Under the pieces are notes generated by a model. It searched no databases. It was not told where the DNA came from and worked only from the letters and a program-made list of their open reading frames with translations. 64,000 nucleotides of DNA from Rostrohypoxylon terebratum (lineage: Eukaryota > Ascomycota > Sordariomycetes > Xylariales > Hypoxylaceae). Positions 34,424 through 46,583 of this stretch are shown here, one piece after another (the first letter of the stretch is position 1; each line of letters opens with the position of its first letter). Location: positions 521,732 to 585,731 of the forward strand of contig MU385862.1 of NCBI GenBank assembly GCA_022497145.1, read 5' to 3'. Made by a program: the position numbers and the translations under genes.

Positions 34424-35587
34424 ATGTCTAAGACTACCACATTACGCTTCAGACTGAGTCTTAAGAGGCCAGACTTCAGTAGTCTTTATAACTTCATCCC
34501 TGGACACAAATCTCCATCAAGCCAGTCTTCGGTTTCGTCGACAGCACCGATCAAACTTGACACAACCTCTTCCCCCCAATGCATTACCACATTCCCGGTT
34601 TACGTACACAGGGATGAAGCAGAGATATCTCAGGGCGCCCTCGACGCCCGGAGTAATTTCAAAGATCTTCTCCCAGATGTTGAAACTCGACCTCACTCCG
34701 CAGGGCCGTACGGAAACTTCTTCGCCATATGTTGGCCAGAAAGCAGGATGGAGAGGGTAAAACTAGGAACAGAGATCATTGAGACTCTGTGGCTATACGA
34801 CGGTGAGTAAGAAGACTTGACGAAGTTGCTCGTTGTGACTAATGATGCGTCAGATGTTATCGAGGACATCCCACACAGCGGGGCTCTAGAAGCTCATGCT
34901 CAAGTTCGGGACTCTTTGGTCGGGGTGCCAGAAAAGGGCAAGTCGAGCTCCAAGCGCCATATGGCTAGCCTATTCAAGGACTTCGGTCAGCGGGTAGCAA
35001 AGATCGACAAAGAAGGAGCACCACGTGTCATCGACTCGCTAAAGTCCTACCTCGAGAATTACGACAGTCAAAAGAATCCTCTCGCTACCATCGAGGAGTA
35101 TACGGAGTTTAGGAGGTTGAATGTTGGGTTTGGGTTCGTTTTCGCTTTCCTTTCCGATGCCGTTTGCCCGGTGCTCTGACTCTGCTTTAGGATTATGGAG
35201 GGCTTCATGCAGTGGACCCTAGATATCCACCTTGACCAGACCGAGGTCGAGGCCTCTCGGGATTACTACCTCTCAAGTGGGCGCGTCATGGGGCTGACCA
35301 ATGACCTCTACTCCTGGACCGTTGAGCGAACAGAATCCGCAGATCGACAATGGAATGCAGTACCAATCATCATGAGACAGCACAATATGACCGAGAGGGA
35401 TGCTACCATCTATCTTAGAGGGTTAATAGTGTACCACGAGCAAGAGACGCGGAGGCTAGGTTTAGAAGTTCTAAAAAGAACCGGGGAATCGCCAAAGATG
35501 GTTAAGTATGTGGAAGCGATGGGACTGATGCTGGGAGGAAACTGTTTTTGGAGCGCAACTTGTCCACGGTATAACCCAGACCCGTGA
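34424..35587 (+). CDS. Class I terpene cyclase, related to cyclase domains of chimeric di/sesterterpene synthases
   Basis: Ionisation-type terpene cyclase. Exons 34424-34802, 34854-35133 and 35191-35587 give 351 aa. The first intron (51 nt) splits the aspartate-rich motif: D126-D127-V-I-E130-D131. The Mg-binding NSE triad is complete at N257, S261 and E265 in NDLYSWTVE. KRHM, a DSQKNPLATIEEY stretch, the FRRLNVGFG segment and the C-terminal SATCPRYNPDP are as in the N-terminal cyclase halves of fusicoccadiene/ophiobolin-type synthases, from which the C-terminal prenyltransferase half is absent: the stop comes right after the cyclase ending and the next 500 bp hold no homologous frame. It would therefore need a separately made prenyl diphosphate. 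The second donor, GTTCGT, is weak, but only it restores the frame. The product cannot be predicted. Confidence 0.85.
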
Positions 35588-36103
35588 GAGACGAGTGCGC
35601 ATATGGTAGGGAGAGATATGAAGATGGGAGAGGAATAACTTACTAGAGTGATGGGACCTAGACTCGCATCGTCTTATGAAATACGGGTCGATAAGCGAAC
35701 AGGTTTTGAGAAAAAAAAGTGTATTTTAATTAATGCCACATATATTAAGAGCTAAGATTGTGACGCGTCCATAAAAGATCTTGCAGAAGCTCCGATTCCA
35801 TTGAGATTCTTACCGCAAGGGTATTCCTAGAATAAGGACTAATATTATACATCTTAGAATACTTAGATTAGGTAGGTGTATACTTCAAAATTTACCGAGC
35901 GAGTTATAGATTAACGATTGTATGCACTGATGCTAACGGAAGCGTTAGTAATGATTTAATTGTTATTGAGTGAGGTTCGTCCTAGCATCTCGTCAGGTAC
36001 GTTTAGGTCCATCGCTTACCTATTCAACTCAACTAAAGAGCTCTATTTTGAGACTGGGTGAAATATTAATACAAGACGAAAAAGGTCACCAGTCGGTTAT
36101 TTT
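35588..36103. other. Convergent spacer between terpene cyclase and SAT4-type gene
   Basis: 516 bp, AT-rich. It lacks the DDxxD-containing frame that a fused prenyltransferase half would have. No gene. Confidence 0.65.
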
Positions 36104-37364
36104 TTAGACATTCGCATAATCGACCCGATATTGTGTTTCCTTCTGAATGTGTCCTTGCGGTATGATATGCTCTTGGCTGGGAGTCGTTTCTAAATCCTCG
36201 AGCTTGACAGCGGGCCCCATGTTGGAACGCAACTCCGACTTCTTCTTTGATTGCGAGTACCCTTGCGTCGTGTCGTTTCCAAATGGTACATACTTCAGCA
36301 AGGGCCTCAAGGCAGCAAGCGATGCCGTAAACAAGGTCAATCCTAGCTCCGTTATCGAACTAGACGTGGTCAGTGTTGTTACATCGACAGTTCCATATGC
36401 CGAACTTACTAAACGAATGTGGTCAGATAAGCGTTAGACGCCTCGACGCCGACGGCGGACTTGAGTTTGCCAACGTCGAGAAGGTACTTAAGTCGAATAA
36501 CGGTAGCGATGGAGCTCCTGCATGACTGTTAGTACTTAAATTAAGAAGTCGCAAGAAGATCTCCTTACACAATACCCAGTCCGAGAACAACGATGACCGA
36601 GGCCTTCATCTTGCTGCTGAGCTGCACATCCTTCAACAGAAGAATGGGTAGGCCCTTTCATAATACAGTTAGTAAATCTGGGCGAGCGGGGCAGTCTGGA
36701 CAGGGTGTCTAACCGCATATAAGAAACTAGATGCGATATCCATGGCGGAAATGGAGTAACCGGTATTCGCTAGGACGTACGCCGGCAGACAGGATCCGGT
36801 ACCCTCACCCCAGGCGACCGGGAGGGGCGTGCATTGGAAGGCGACAATAAGGGTGGTGACGGTAGTCCAAATCGTCAAAATGACAACCGAAGCGATCAGA
36901 AGCGCTCGGATTGGCTTGTTCGTGACAGCAATTCTGTACAAAACGAGGGCCACGCTAATCTTGGCGATGAAAACCACGATGACATACGCTAATGTTGAGG
37001 CGACGAAGAACTATCCATGATATGAGCTAATGCCCATCTGACCCCATAATTGACGCGCTTGCTCACCTTGACTCCTTTCTGAATGTCCCACGAGGGGTCT
37101 ACGGTGTCCGCCCCATACCCATTTTCCAGCGATACGAACGTAAGAGCGCAAAGGGTAATGTAGCCAGCCTACACAGGTTGGTTAGCTTGCAAGAAACCCA
37201 CTATGTCGCTCTGTCCTCCTTACTAGGGCGAGTATCATGGCCCAATCATCGTAACCAAAAGATTTGCTCATGTGTGTTCGAACGAAGATTCGTAGGCCAA
37301 CTGCAATGATATCCAGCACAAGAAAGACGATCATCGCCGGGGGTAAACTGTCGCGAGCCCACAT
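36104..37364 (-). CDS. Fungal rhodopsin-like (SAT4-type) seven-transmembrane protein
   Basis: Integral membrane protein of the family often called rhodopsin or PTH11-like/SAT4. Six exons: 37364-37224, 37168-37067, 37010-36714, 36654-36569, 36517-36410 and 36359-36104, total 329 aa. Characteristic pieces in order: PPAMIVFLVLDIIAVGLRIF, KSFGYDDWAMILAL, GYITLCALTFVSLENGYG, FFVASTLAYVIVVFIAKISV, QCTPLPVAWG, MDIASSFLYA, and LTLFTASLAALRPLLKY as the last membrane segment. The cytosolic tail is hydrophilic. Introns have TACTAAC branch sites, and exon phases close exactly. The family is frequently next to secondary-metabolite genes without a defined role (one is in the satratoxin gene region). It is convergent with the terpene cyclase, so a link is plausible but unproven. 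Confidence 0.85.
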
Positions 37365-40300
37365 CTTTGCATATAATAGTGTTCGAGTCCAGGCCAAGGT
37401 AGACCGAATGTGATAAAGGAGCGTAACGAAGTAATAGTATTGGAAGGAATTTTCACCAGATGGTAAGACACGACGTGATCACGCACTTAAGTATTAATAA
37501 CTATTCTAAGCATAAGAGTTCTCCTGAATAAGAAGAATAAGGCTTGTCGATCAGACAACGTTCGACGGTCTTGTCAGCCGTAGATTTGGGATGCCCAGCT
37601 ACCTGCTAGGTACCTAGCTGGTTATTTACAGGGCACTTAGATTTTTTTTTCTTACACGGTGCGATCAGATCCTACGTAGACAGGTAGACTGGAGGTAACT
37701 CGACTATAACACCGGACGGACCTAGAATTGGTCTTTGCGGCCCTTATCCAGTCGAAACATTCATGCGTTGAGCTATAGTACAACTCGGCAATGCCCCTGA
37801 ACCATCACGTGACTCCTTATTAGATGCTACTACATAGTATGTATTGTACATGATTATTTGCTGGGCTTGCCAGGCTCGCCGGAGTTGGTAATACTACTAC
37901 GATGTTAGTCGACTACTTTTATTAGGGTACCAAGTAAGGATGATGAAAGGTCAACCACCAAGCTGGGATTTCCACAATGACCCTGTTTCGTGCGTAGCGC
38001 GTTCTCGAACGCTTCTTCTAATAAGGGGTGTACTTTGTACGTTGCATTTTCGCCGAATTTGCTCCCTGGGAAAAATATTTTGAAACTCGTATCCAAGTGA
38101 CAATCCTATTGTAACAATCTTAGGGGATATACATAGAGTATTATACATACTCAATCGAATCAGATGTACATAGTATTGAATATTGATATACATAACCTTT
38201 GCTTACATAGTAGGAAATCCTTGTGCGATTCAAATGTCTTCTCAGGGTTTAAATACGTCGACCACTCTACCATTTGAGGAAGGCGATGGGCGGATACCAG
38301 TCCCCGTCTTGTCGTCGCCCCCTGTTCGCTTCCTTGCCCGTTGCCAAGATGCGGGGCCATCCGCCTTGAGATCAGCAGCTACAGCTAGGGTTTTTCCCCG
38401 GGTCCAAAGGCTTCTGGATGCTAGCGTCATCCAATAGCAGAAGCTTGTGTAGTACGGCACTGAAAGCAAGCCACCCTATCATAGCCCTGTACATGATTAC
38501 CCAACTAGGTTGCAGGTAAAGGCGGGTATCGGGAAGGGTCATGATTTGACAGCGCGACAATTTGAGACAAGCGAAGCAGCTTATTCGGATGATTGTTCAA
38601 GTGGGATGAACAGGTATTAAGTGCTTATTTTTCTCTCTTTTCCTTTTTTTTTTTTCACAATTACCCCTATCCGTCTACTACGTAGTAAAGCATAGGTAGG
38701 TACACATGCACATATTTACATACTATACGAATATAATACCCCTGTCTTGGAGGAATTATCGGATGACAAAAGATGACAGATCATATACGCTTTTCCTACC
38801 TGGGAATCCGAAATATGCCAAGTACCAAATGTCTAGGTATTGATGTGTTTTAAAATCCGAATATTGACAAAAGTATTTCGTAAGCTAAAGAACGAAAAAA
38901 ATCATCATTATACCTAGATAGACTGTGATATTTGACAAATAGGATACTATTAGGCATAGCTTTTCGGAATTTAAACGTTGGTCATAGCCCGAGAAGGGCG
39001 CCTCACAGTTACCGCTATTACTTACTACCTAGGTCCTGGGTATGTACCTATTACCTAGTAGTTACGGAGAAGTATATGGGTAACAAAGCGTCCGGCAGCC
39101 GGCATTCTAAAATAGCAATGTCTAAATGCCCGGCATCGGTTATCAGCGAGAAGAGGTTCTTCTTTTTTGGAAACAGCGTTAATGACGACGTAACCTTACG
39201 AACGATAGCGAGCGATAGATTCAATATTGAATACATACCTAGTATTTCGAAGTTTGGATTGCAAATTGTAGGTGGGCAGGTGGGATAGGAATGCTTATCC
39301 TCAAGGGGTGGTTAGAAGACCTTGTGAATTATGGCTTGGCGGGAAAATCTTTTCATTAGTTAAGATAATATGTAGCTAATCGGCACCTGCGATTCGCTGG
39401 GGAAGCTTTAAATGCATACCATCGCCAAAAAGTAATGAGGCTACATGTACGTGCAGGGGGTGAATGTCACCATCTGCAGGGATAAATGTGACTCTAAATA
39501 TTACTTTAAATGTCACCATACCAGCCATAACCACTTCTCAATAGGGATTAGCTCATAATAGGTTTGGGTATTGCTTGGTCACAGCCCTAGAGCTAGTACT
39601 AGCGATGCTTACTAGCGATGCTTTGTACAGACACACATAGTGTAGGACTGTACTAAGGTATGGATGTAATGGCCTCCCACATTTGCGGTGTTAATTATGC
39701 AGACCGCATGTTTGCGAGTGTTAATTTAATGACTAAGTCTACCGTAGACGAGTGAAAAATGGATTATGAAGTGGATAATAGGTAGGTAGGGAATAGATTT
39801 TTTTATACTGGCAGAATGTCGCCAAGTGACGATTAAACCGCGCCATTTTCCGTGGTATACGGTGGCTGATATGGGTCTTCCCTTAGGTCTAGAACTATCA
39901 TACTCAGCCTCTGAATGAACGGCTTGTCGCTTGATTCTTCTCCTGCTTGCCTCTGACGTGTTAGCAATCTTCCGTGTCCCCTTAAAGAGGCTGAGTACCT
40001 ATGTAGATAAGCGAAATTCGGCGATGATCAGCAAGATCATCGTGTGATTAAGGGGGCCTGCTGCAACCAGGGAGGTATACCGTATACGTGCACCAATACT
40101 ATACCAGCAATCAAACAACCATGAGCTGACTTATCATGGCCCTGTACATCATCTTCATAGTACATATTTTAGCGCCTTTGTACAGACGCTTTCTTCCGTG
40201 CGAAAAGATGTTGGTGGGGAACCTCTAATTCTTACCTACTAGGTGGTAAACATCGCGACATTAGCCCCCGTTACAGCTTACGATCTGTAACCCTACGGAG

Positions 40301-40600
40301 CGGGAATTTTCCATTATCTCTGGTAAGTGTATCGTAGACGTTGGGACTACGTTGGGATTACCCCCATCTCAAAGACTTACGGTGTAATGCAGTCATGCCC
40401 GTTTGGGATGGGCAGCAATGAATTTAGTAAATTCTGCATGAATGAAGACCAAACATTGCAAGCCATCGTCTCGCTCTGGGTCTGATATTAATGTTTAAAA
40501 GCCAAGCCTCCAGGCTCGACTTGAATGAGCATATCCAATTCTCTTCAGTCTATCCTTTGGCAGCTTCATATTTCATATACCCGTAATATTCAAAAGAGAA
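37365..40600. other. Intergenic, 3.2 kb
   Basis: AT-rich, with short unsupported frames on both strands near 37.9-38.6 kb. A T(13)-type run lies near 38640-38656. CCTAGGTCCTGGGTA at 39027-39041 is another copy of the palindromic family. I see no gene. Confidence 0.55.
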
Positions 40601-41653
40601 ATGGCAGAGAAAGTGCTCCCCGCGGTCCCGGAAGAGGTCACGGCTTCTTGGCTTGCCGAAGTGTTAGAAACCAAAATCAAATCGATCAATATCAAGAAGA
40701 CCGTGCCTGGAACCGCTAGCAAGATCTACGTTACCGTTGAATATGAGGATGCAGACTCAGACAAGTCGACGCCGAGACCAACCGATCTCTGCATCAAAGG
40801 CGGCTTCAACCCCGCCTTTATCCAACAATTACCTTGGGTTGTCATGATTTATCAACGAGAGGTTGAATTTTTCAATCAAGTGGCCCCCTCACTTGATCAC
40901 ATGGAGCTCCCAAAATCATGGTGGGCCGGTCACAATGCCAAGCAAGGCATAGTGATCATGGACGACCTCGCCGCCCAGGGTTGCCAGTTCGGTGATCCCA
41001 CTGAAGCTTGGCCAGTCCCGCGGGTCCAAGCTGGTATCGAGCAGCTTGCCGCCCTCCACGCCAAGACGTGGAACGTTAAGCCCGAGGACTACCCTTGGCT
41101 CACCTCGGACTACGACCAAGCAATTCTCAACTTAATGAACACCTACGACGCTGTCGTGAAGAGCGAAGGACGGCCAATTATCCATGACTATCTCAAGGAT
41201 CAAGAACGAGTGACCGCCGTCCTGAAGAAGCACTATGCTTCAAGAAATCCCAAGTTCCGATGCTTACTACACGGAGATGCCCACGCCGGCAACACATACC
41301 TCGACAAGGGGGCTCCTAGGTGGCTTGACTGGCAAATGATCCATATCGGATCGGCATTTCACGATGTGTCCTACTTCATTGCCGGCGCTTTAAGCATCGA
41401 GGACAGGAGAGCTCACGAATGGGAGCTCGTAGACCACTACCTCGCCACAATAGCGAAGTTTGGAACCCCAACTTTCTCGAGCAAGGATGAAGATGTCGCG
41501 ACGGAATATAAGAAGTCATTCCTAGCAGGTATTGGCTGGATTATGTGCCCTTATGAGATGCAGCCTAAGGAGTGTGTCCATGCTATGGCTGTGCGGTACG
41601 CGGCAGCCTTGGATGACCACAAAGTCCTCAAACTTGTCGAGTCATTGCCTTGA
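40601..41653 (+). CDS. Aminoglycoside/ecdysteroid kinase-like phosphotransferase (APH superfamily)
   Basis: Single-exon 350-aa protein with a protein-kinase-like small-molecule phosphotransferase fold. Visible: the hinge-region VIMDDLAAQG (residues 118-127), the catalytic loop CLLHGDAHAGNTYL (H224, D226, N231) and the metal-binding DWQ (243-245) in WLDWQMIHIGSAFHDVSYFI, followed by a helical C-terminal lobe. The ATP-binding N-lobe has the invariant lysine candidate in LCIKGGF (K66). The HGDxHxGN plus WxDWQ combination places it in the CHK/EcKinase group, whose fungal members act on unknown alcohols or amino compounds. Start ATG at 40601 is preceded by an A-rich leader. Intact. Confidence 0.85.
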   Translation: MAEKVLPAVPEEVTASWLAEVLETKIKSINIKKTVPGTASKIYVTVEYEDADSDKSTPRPTDLCIKGGFNPAFIQQLPWVVMIYQREVEFFNQVAPSLDHMELPKSWWAGHNAKQGIVIMDDLAAQGCQFGDPTEAWPVPRVQAGIEQLAALHAKTWNVKPEDYPWLTSDYDQAILNLMNTYDAVVKSEGRPIIHDYLKDQERVTAVLKKHYASRNPKFRCLLHGDAHAGNTYLDKGAPRWLDWQMIHIGSAFHDVSYFIAGALSIEDRRAHEWELVDHYLATIAKFGTPTFSSKDEDVATEYKKSFLAGIGWIMCPYEMQPKECVHAMAVRYAAALDDHKVLKLVESLP

Positions 41654-44502
41654 GCCACTAGGTGATCCGGGAGCGCGAACGTTCTCTCACCTCACGATGT
41701 ACATTGATGGTACTACCGAAAGCATAAGCTTGGTCCGCCCGTTGGAATTGGGCTCCGTCCGGTAGAGCGCGTTCTGTGGGGATTAGGTTAGACTACTAAT
41801 CGAAAAGAAAATATTATATCCAATATTCTTGTTTGATCTGTCTGGTTGATTCTACATGAGATAAACTTCTCGGGGAACTGATTTTCGGGATTTGGGATGA
41901 GTATTGTTGGTTCATGGTATTGGTATTTCGAAAATCTCCAAACCCTGGGGAAATCGGATACTTCTACATTTCTTCCGAAATTTCCTACATAGTAAGGCCA
42001 GTCCAGGCACACATCTATCGAATCCATCAATCAAATGTTTGCACTGTATGAACCACGATTCGGTATTTCGAATTTCGACCCTAGTTGTCGCGTATTTTTT
42101 GCAAGTTTCTCAGATTAAATTTTCCCTAGCTGCCTAGGTATCCAACGGCATATTGGACACAATTCGAGACCCCGGTTGTGGATAGTAACCCCTGGATCGA
42201 CGTTAAACCTAGAACTTCGGGCTCTGCATACGTTTGGCAGCAGTGGAACCATCATTTCTAACTAACAAGCTGTGGGTATACCTTAAAAATGACTTTAATC
42301 TCATCGTTCTGAGGGTAGGAATCATCTATCTTTAGGGGTAGCTTTGGGTAGATTCTGAGATTGTTGCTCGATTCAAGCCCTGATTTAGTTACGGACTTAA
42401 TAGTAGTCGTCCCCTGGCCTTGTGGACGAGGGCTATTTCGCCAATTTACCAATTTCACGGGCCGTGAGTATCAGAGACTTGTGCTAAATTCTCCACAGAC
42501 CTCTTCCGCATTGGGATTGCTATCACAGCATCACACTCTAAATGCTGGCATTGACCAAACATCAGATTGTAATTTACCTTTCGGCCGTGGGACAATATGC
42601 TTGCGGCTCTTCGAAAGTATCGCAATGAGAACCTAGCAGATGCTGTCACGACGATAGGATTGCGCAAGAAACTCTAGACCAGAAAACCTGGGGTCAGGCT
42701 TGACAACCTTACCAAGTCAATTTTTTTGTCTACCTAAACTTCCAAGTCACCAACAGGCCTTCCCCTGGCGGAACGAATCCCCGACGGAGCAATCTATGCG
42801 GCCCCCGGGTCGATCCAACCAAGACAGAAGCTCGTACCGAACCACGTATGAGTAATTCGTGTCAACCATCGTTTAACGGATAGGAATCGGCCTATTATTC
42901 ACCATGAATACAATGTTGATAGTACGCATGAAATATAGTTAGGTTCTGAGAGAATATAAAATCACAATCTGTCTATACCACACCATTATCCCAAAGACTT
43001 GTGCATGAAGTTACTATGCTGTAGTCAGCTAGTGTTTATGTGACAAGATGAAAATAGACTGCATCGGGAAATTAAGCGCATTTTAATTTAAGTAATTTTA
43101 CATCACCTGGCGTAGTTGACGTTCATGTGTAAACGATGATTACGGATGCTGGTAAATAGGATACCCCTAGCCTCGCTAGTCGAAACGATTAGCGAATACC
43201 AGCTGAAGAGTTCATCGCGATACGATTACCAGATGCTGCTGGAAGTGTTCCAGGACCGGGAGTATTTACTAGGAGTATCAAACATCTACGTACTTGTCGT
43301 CGCTGGAAAATCGAAACCGTGATGTCGCTTCCCAAATCCGCTAGGCCATCTGTAGTTAGCTTTTCACTTCACGTATGGGTGAAGATCCTAAATACGAACA
43401 AAAGAGGGAACGCAACCTCAAGGATTGCTTACCTGGTTGTTTGGAATTGCGGTCTGAATCACAATCAAGTCGTTTACAGTCCGCCTAGGATTGGATTAGA
43501 ACTACAACGACATAGTCCAAGTGCCGCGGTACTCGACTTTTACCCTGAATGATTTGTAGGCGAGCCTTAATCTCTCCGTGGAGTCAGGTGCTTACCTAGC
43601 TAGTAGGTAGGTAGCAATCGCTAGTTGAACTTATTGTTGCTTGATTTAGGTAACGATCGATGGTGAAAGATCCATTGGATTCGGGCACTGAATAGAGGAG
43701 CTCGCTAGCTTTTCAAAATTGTGGTACGAAATGTAGTGCATGCATCTGCTTCAAACTGGAAGCATAATGGTGAAAGCGCCAGTTGCGTGTAAGTATCTTG
43801 GCAGGGGCTGTGCTTGAAGGCATAGTGTTACGTGTCTCTGCTTCTATGACTGGGTCGAACATATGCAGTGTTTCTCCTGGGACATGAGAGACAGTACCTT
43901 TCATCGTGGAACTTGTAGAACGTTCGACTAAAGTCAGCATTGTTATCCACAGCTTATTCACTCAGTGTATTTTCTCCCGAGATTTTCTTAATGATACCGA
44001 TAATAGCGATAACAAAGACAAAGAGCCTTGGTTTGGGACTCGAGGAACAGAACTGGATTATCCTGTGAATCCAGAAGATGTTGAAGGATAAGGATAACAT
44101 CCTAATTTACTGGTTTTGAAGGCTCCATCGTAGGATGCGTTATGATATTGACAGTTCAGACATCTCTCCACCATATCTATATTGGTCATGCGGTTCGAGA
44201 GTCACGACCCAGATTCGATTAATCGCACAACAATTGCTTCGAAGATACCGATGTTTCCATTTGCCGCCATGCCAACCATTTTCACACACGCCGGCCTAGC
44301 TACCTACCTACCAATAGCTACGGGATCTAGAGAAGCCGCAGTCACGAAGCAAGAAATACATAGCAGTTACATGTACACAACAACTTTAGTAATGGAAGAT
44401 GTATTGCTGAGTGGTCCCTGATGGAAGATAGCGGATCTCTACTTTGCTCTTCATCTAACCTAAGACTTGATATCTACCTACCTGCCTAGACTTTCTTGTT
44501 AT
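41654..44502. other. Intergenic, 2.8 kb
   Basis: AT-rich non-coding sequence between the phosphotransferase and the 3' end of the first regulator. Short frames only. A CTAGCTAGTAGGTAGGTAG palindrome-like motif lies near 43595-43614. Confidence 0.55.
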
Positions 44503-46583
44503 TCAGGAACAAATGGCTCCTGCCGCGATATGCATGTTGCGTACTTCCAATTTTATCAAGAGATCTCGAGCCAAGCTGTTAACGTTCTGTAAATTCCTCA
44601 ATGCATTTAGTAATTGCTCGACACTGTCGTCATCCTCGGACGCCTCAGGATGTGCCACCAGAAAAGCAGCAGCTTCCGATAGAGCAGTTGGTAAGAAAGG
44701 ATGAGCCTATATTATGGAGGTCGATTAGTTGAGATATGGCAATCCAGTTATGTGCTGTTATTACCTTAAAGCAGCAATGTTTAGGCATCGTTTTGGCCAA
44801 ATCTGCTATCTCTGTTCCGGCTTGGTATGCCCGCGACTCGTATATTTTTGCTGTCATTTGATCCTTGATATCCCGCCATGGTTTCATCTCGGTTGTAATA
44901 TTGTGGTAGATAATTGCGCTGCGGGCCAAGATATAGGAAAATGCCAGCATAGGGTCATCAGCATCGAGCACCGGCATATTGGTCGAGTGGTGGAGTAGAA
45001 GTTGAGCTCGTCTTTCCAACATAGATGCAGGCCATTTGTGGCCTGTCCAAACAATGCGCGGCTCGTTGACAGAGAGTGAAAGCCGCCGATGGGTCATGCA
45101 ACGCCCATAGATGGTTGCTAACACAACATATTCTGCAAAGGTTGAATGTGTAATTTGGTCGATATTGCTTAGAACGTCCGGTAGAAAGTCCATCTGGATT
45201 GGTACGCTATTCTGGAAGTGCGTTTCGGGAGCTGGGAGACGGGCGCATATCTAGCAGGCAGTCATGAAGTTAGTAATATATAGGTTGTATTTGACTTTGA
45301 TTAGGCCACTGGTGTCGTGGCAAGGCTCTTACCATTTCCTCGTATAGCGTTAATGGCCATTCGTTGCGTATATTGAGGAATCGATCAAAAGAAAATGCCA
45401 GCCAAAATGTCCGCCTCTTTTCTTCTGCTTCCGCAAAGCTTTCGTCGGGCATTGGATATGCAGAGGCGCTTGCTTTTGTATCGGCGGCGAGCGATGTGTA
45501 TGTTCTATCAACATCATATATTCCTGATAGTTGAACTAGGCGGAATGCGCGACCTGCTGTGATCATAGCTTGCTGTTCATGCAAGCACATGAGCTCATAA
45601 TGGGCAACCAGTAGCCATGCCTGTACTTTTTCCAAAGGAGTCTCTCTCATTACCCAGGATGGCCCCTGATCATTCACATCCGAGGCCTCCAAAATGCGAC
45701 GTGTCTCGGTATATAGTATATTACTAAGACCAGGGAATTGAGTTGATACGGTGGCAGCGATAGCCCGTATAGCTAAACGCAATGAGAGCCGGGCAGGTGT
45801 GAGGATCTCTTGACCAGCCCATGCTAAATATCGCCGTTTATGTATTATTGGTAGAACGCAATGCACTCTATCGAAGTAAAGCAAATCTCTAGTATTAGGT
45901 CAGCATAGACGTCATTATAGCAGATGAGTGATTAGAAGGCACGTACAAATCCGCCCATATCACGTTAGAAATATCCAGACCTTTGATGACATCGATAATA
46001 TTCATATCTGGCTGCCTGCCCATCGCCAAACCTTCTGGACTTTCTGTTTCGCTATCTTGCCAATCTGAATTTAGTAGAATTTGATTGGGAGTCGTATGTA
46101 GAGGCGTTGGACGATATTCACTTGTCTCCACCATGTCTGGCAAGTTGAAATCCATGTTCATACTCATATCATGCTCCACATCACTGAGCATCTTATCAAC
46201 AGCCATAGCCTTGGGATCAATTCCAACTGTACGTAATTCGAGTGTATTTAGTCGCTCGCTGAGTTGGCGTTCGAGAGTCGCTAAAAGGTATGTATGGTTA
46301 GGTAGGTAAAACAGAATTCTCAAAATGTTAGGAGGAAACAGAAACGTACCAACCCTAGATCTCAATACCTTAACTTGTCCTTTTTTGGGTCCTCGCTGAG
46401 GTCTCTTTTCGTTCACAATGCATTCAATGGCCATTTCAGCGCAAGTGCCACATCTAGGCCGTACGCGATCACATCGTGCTTTGCGTCGTCGGCATTCTTC
46501 GCAGGCTATATATTATTAGTATTATACCTAGTACTGATAGATGATTTCTTACAAAGCCCAGGTAGTTGCCTGCCGCCCGACAT
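44503..46583 (-). CDS. Zn(2)Cys(6) fungal transcription factor (588 aa)
   Basis: Nuclear regulator. Exons 46583-46553, 46505-46350, 46280-45947, 45888-45333, 45250-44765 and 44706-44503. The 47-nt first intron joins MSGGRQLPGLS to the zinc cluster; cysteines fall at 12, 15, 22, 29, 32 and 39 (CX2CX6CX6CX2CX6C). RPQRGPKKGQVKVLRSRV is the linker typical of this class, followed by a short dimerisation helix (LERQLSERLNTLELR). The fungal-specific middle homology domain starts at LDLLYFDRVHCVLPIIHKRRY and includes AWLLVAHYELMCLHEQQAMITAGRAFRLVQLSGI and EKRRTFWLAFSFDRFLNIRNEWP. The last exon ends in a predicted amphipathic region and stops at 44503. Frame and splice sites are consistent throughout. 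The target genes are unknown. Confidence 0.88.
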
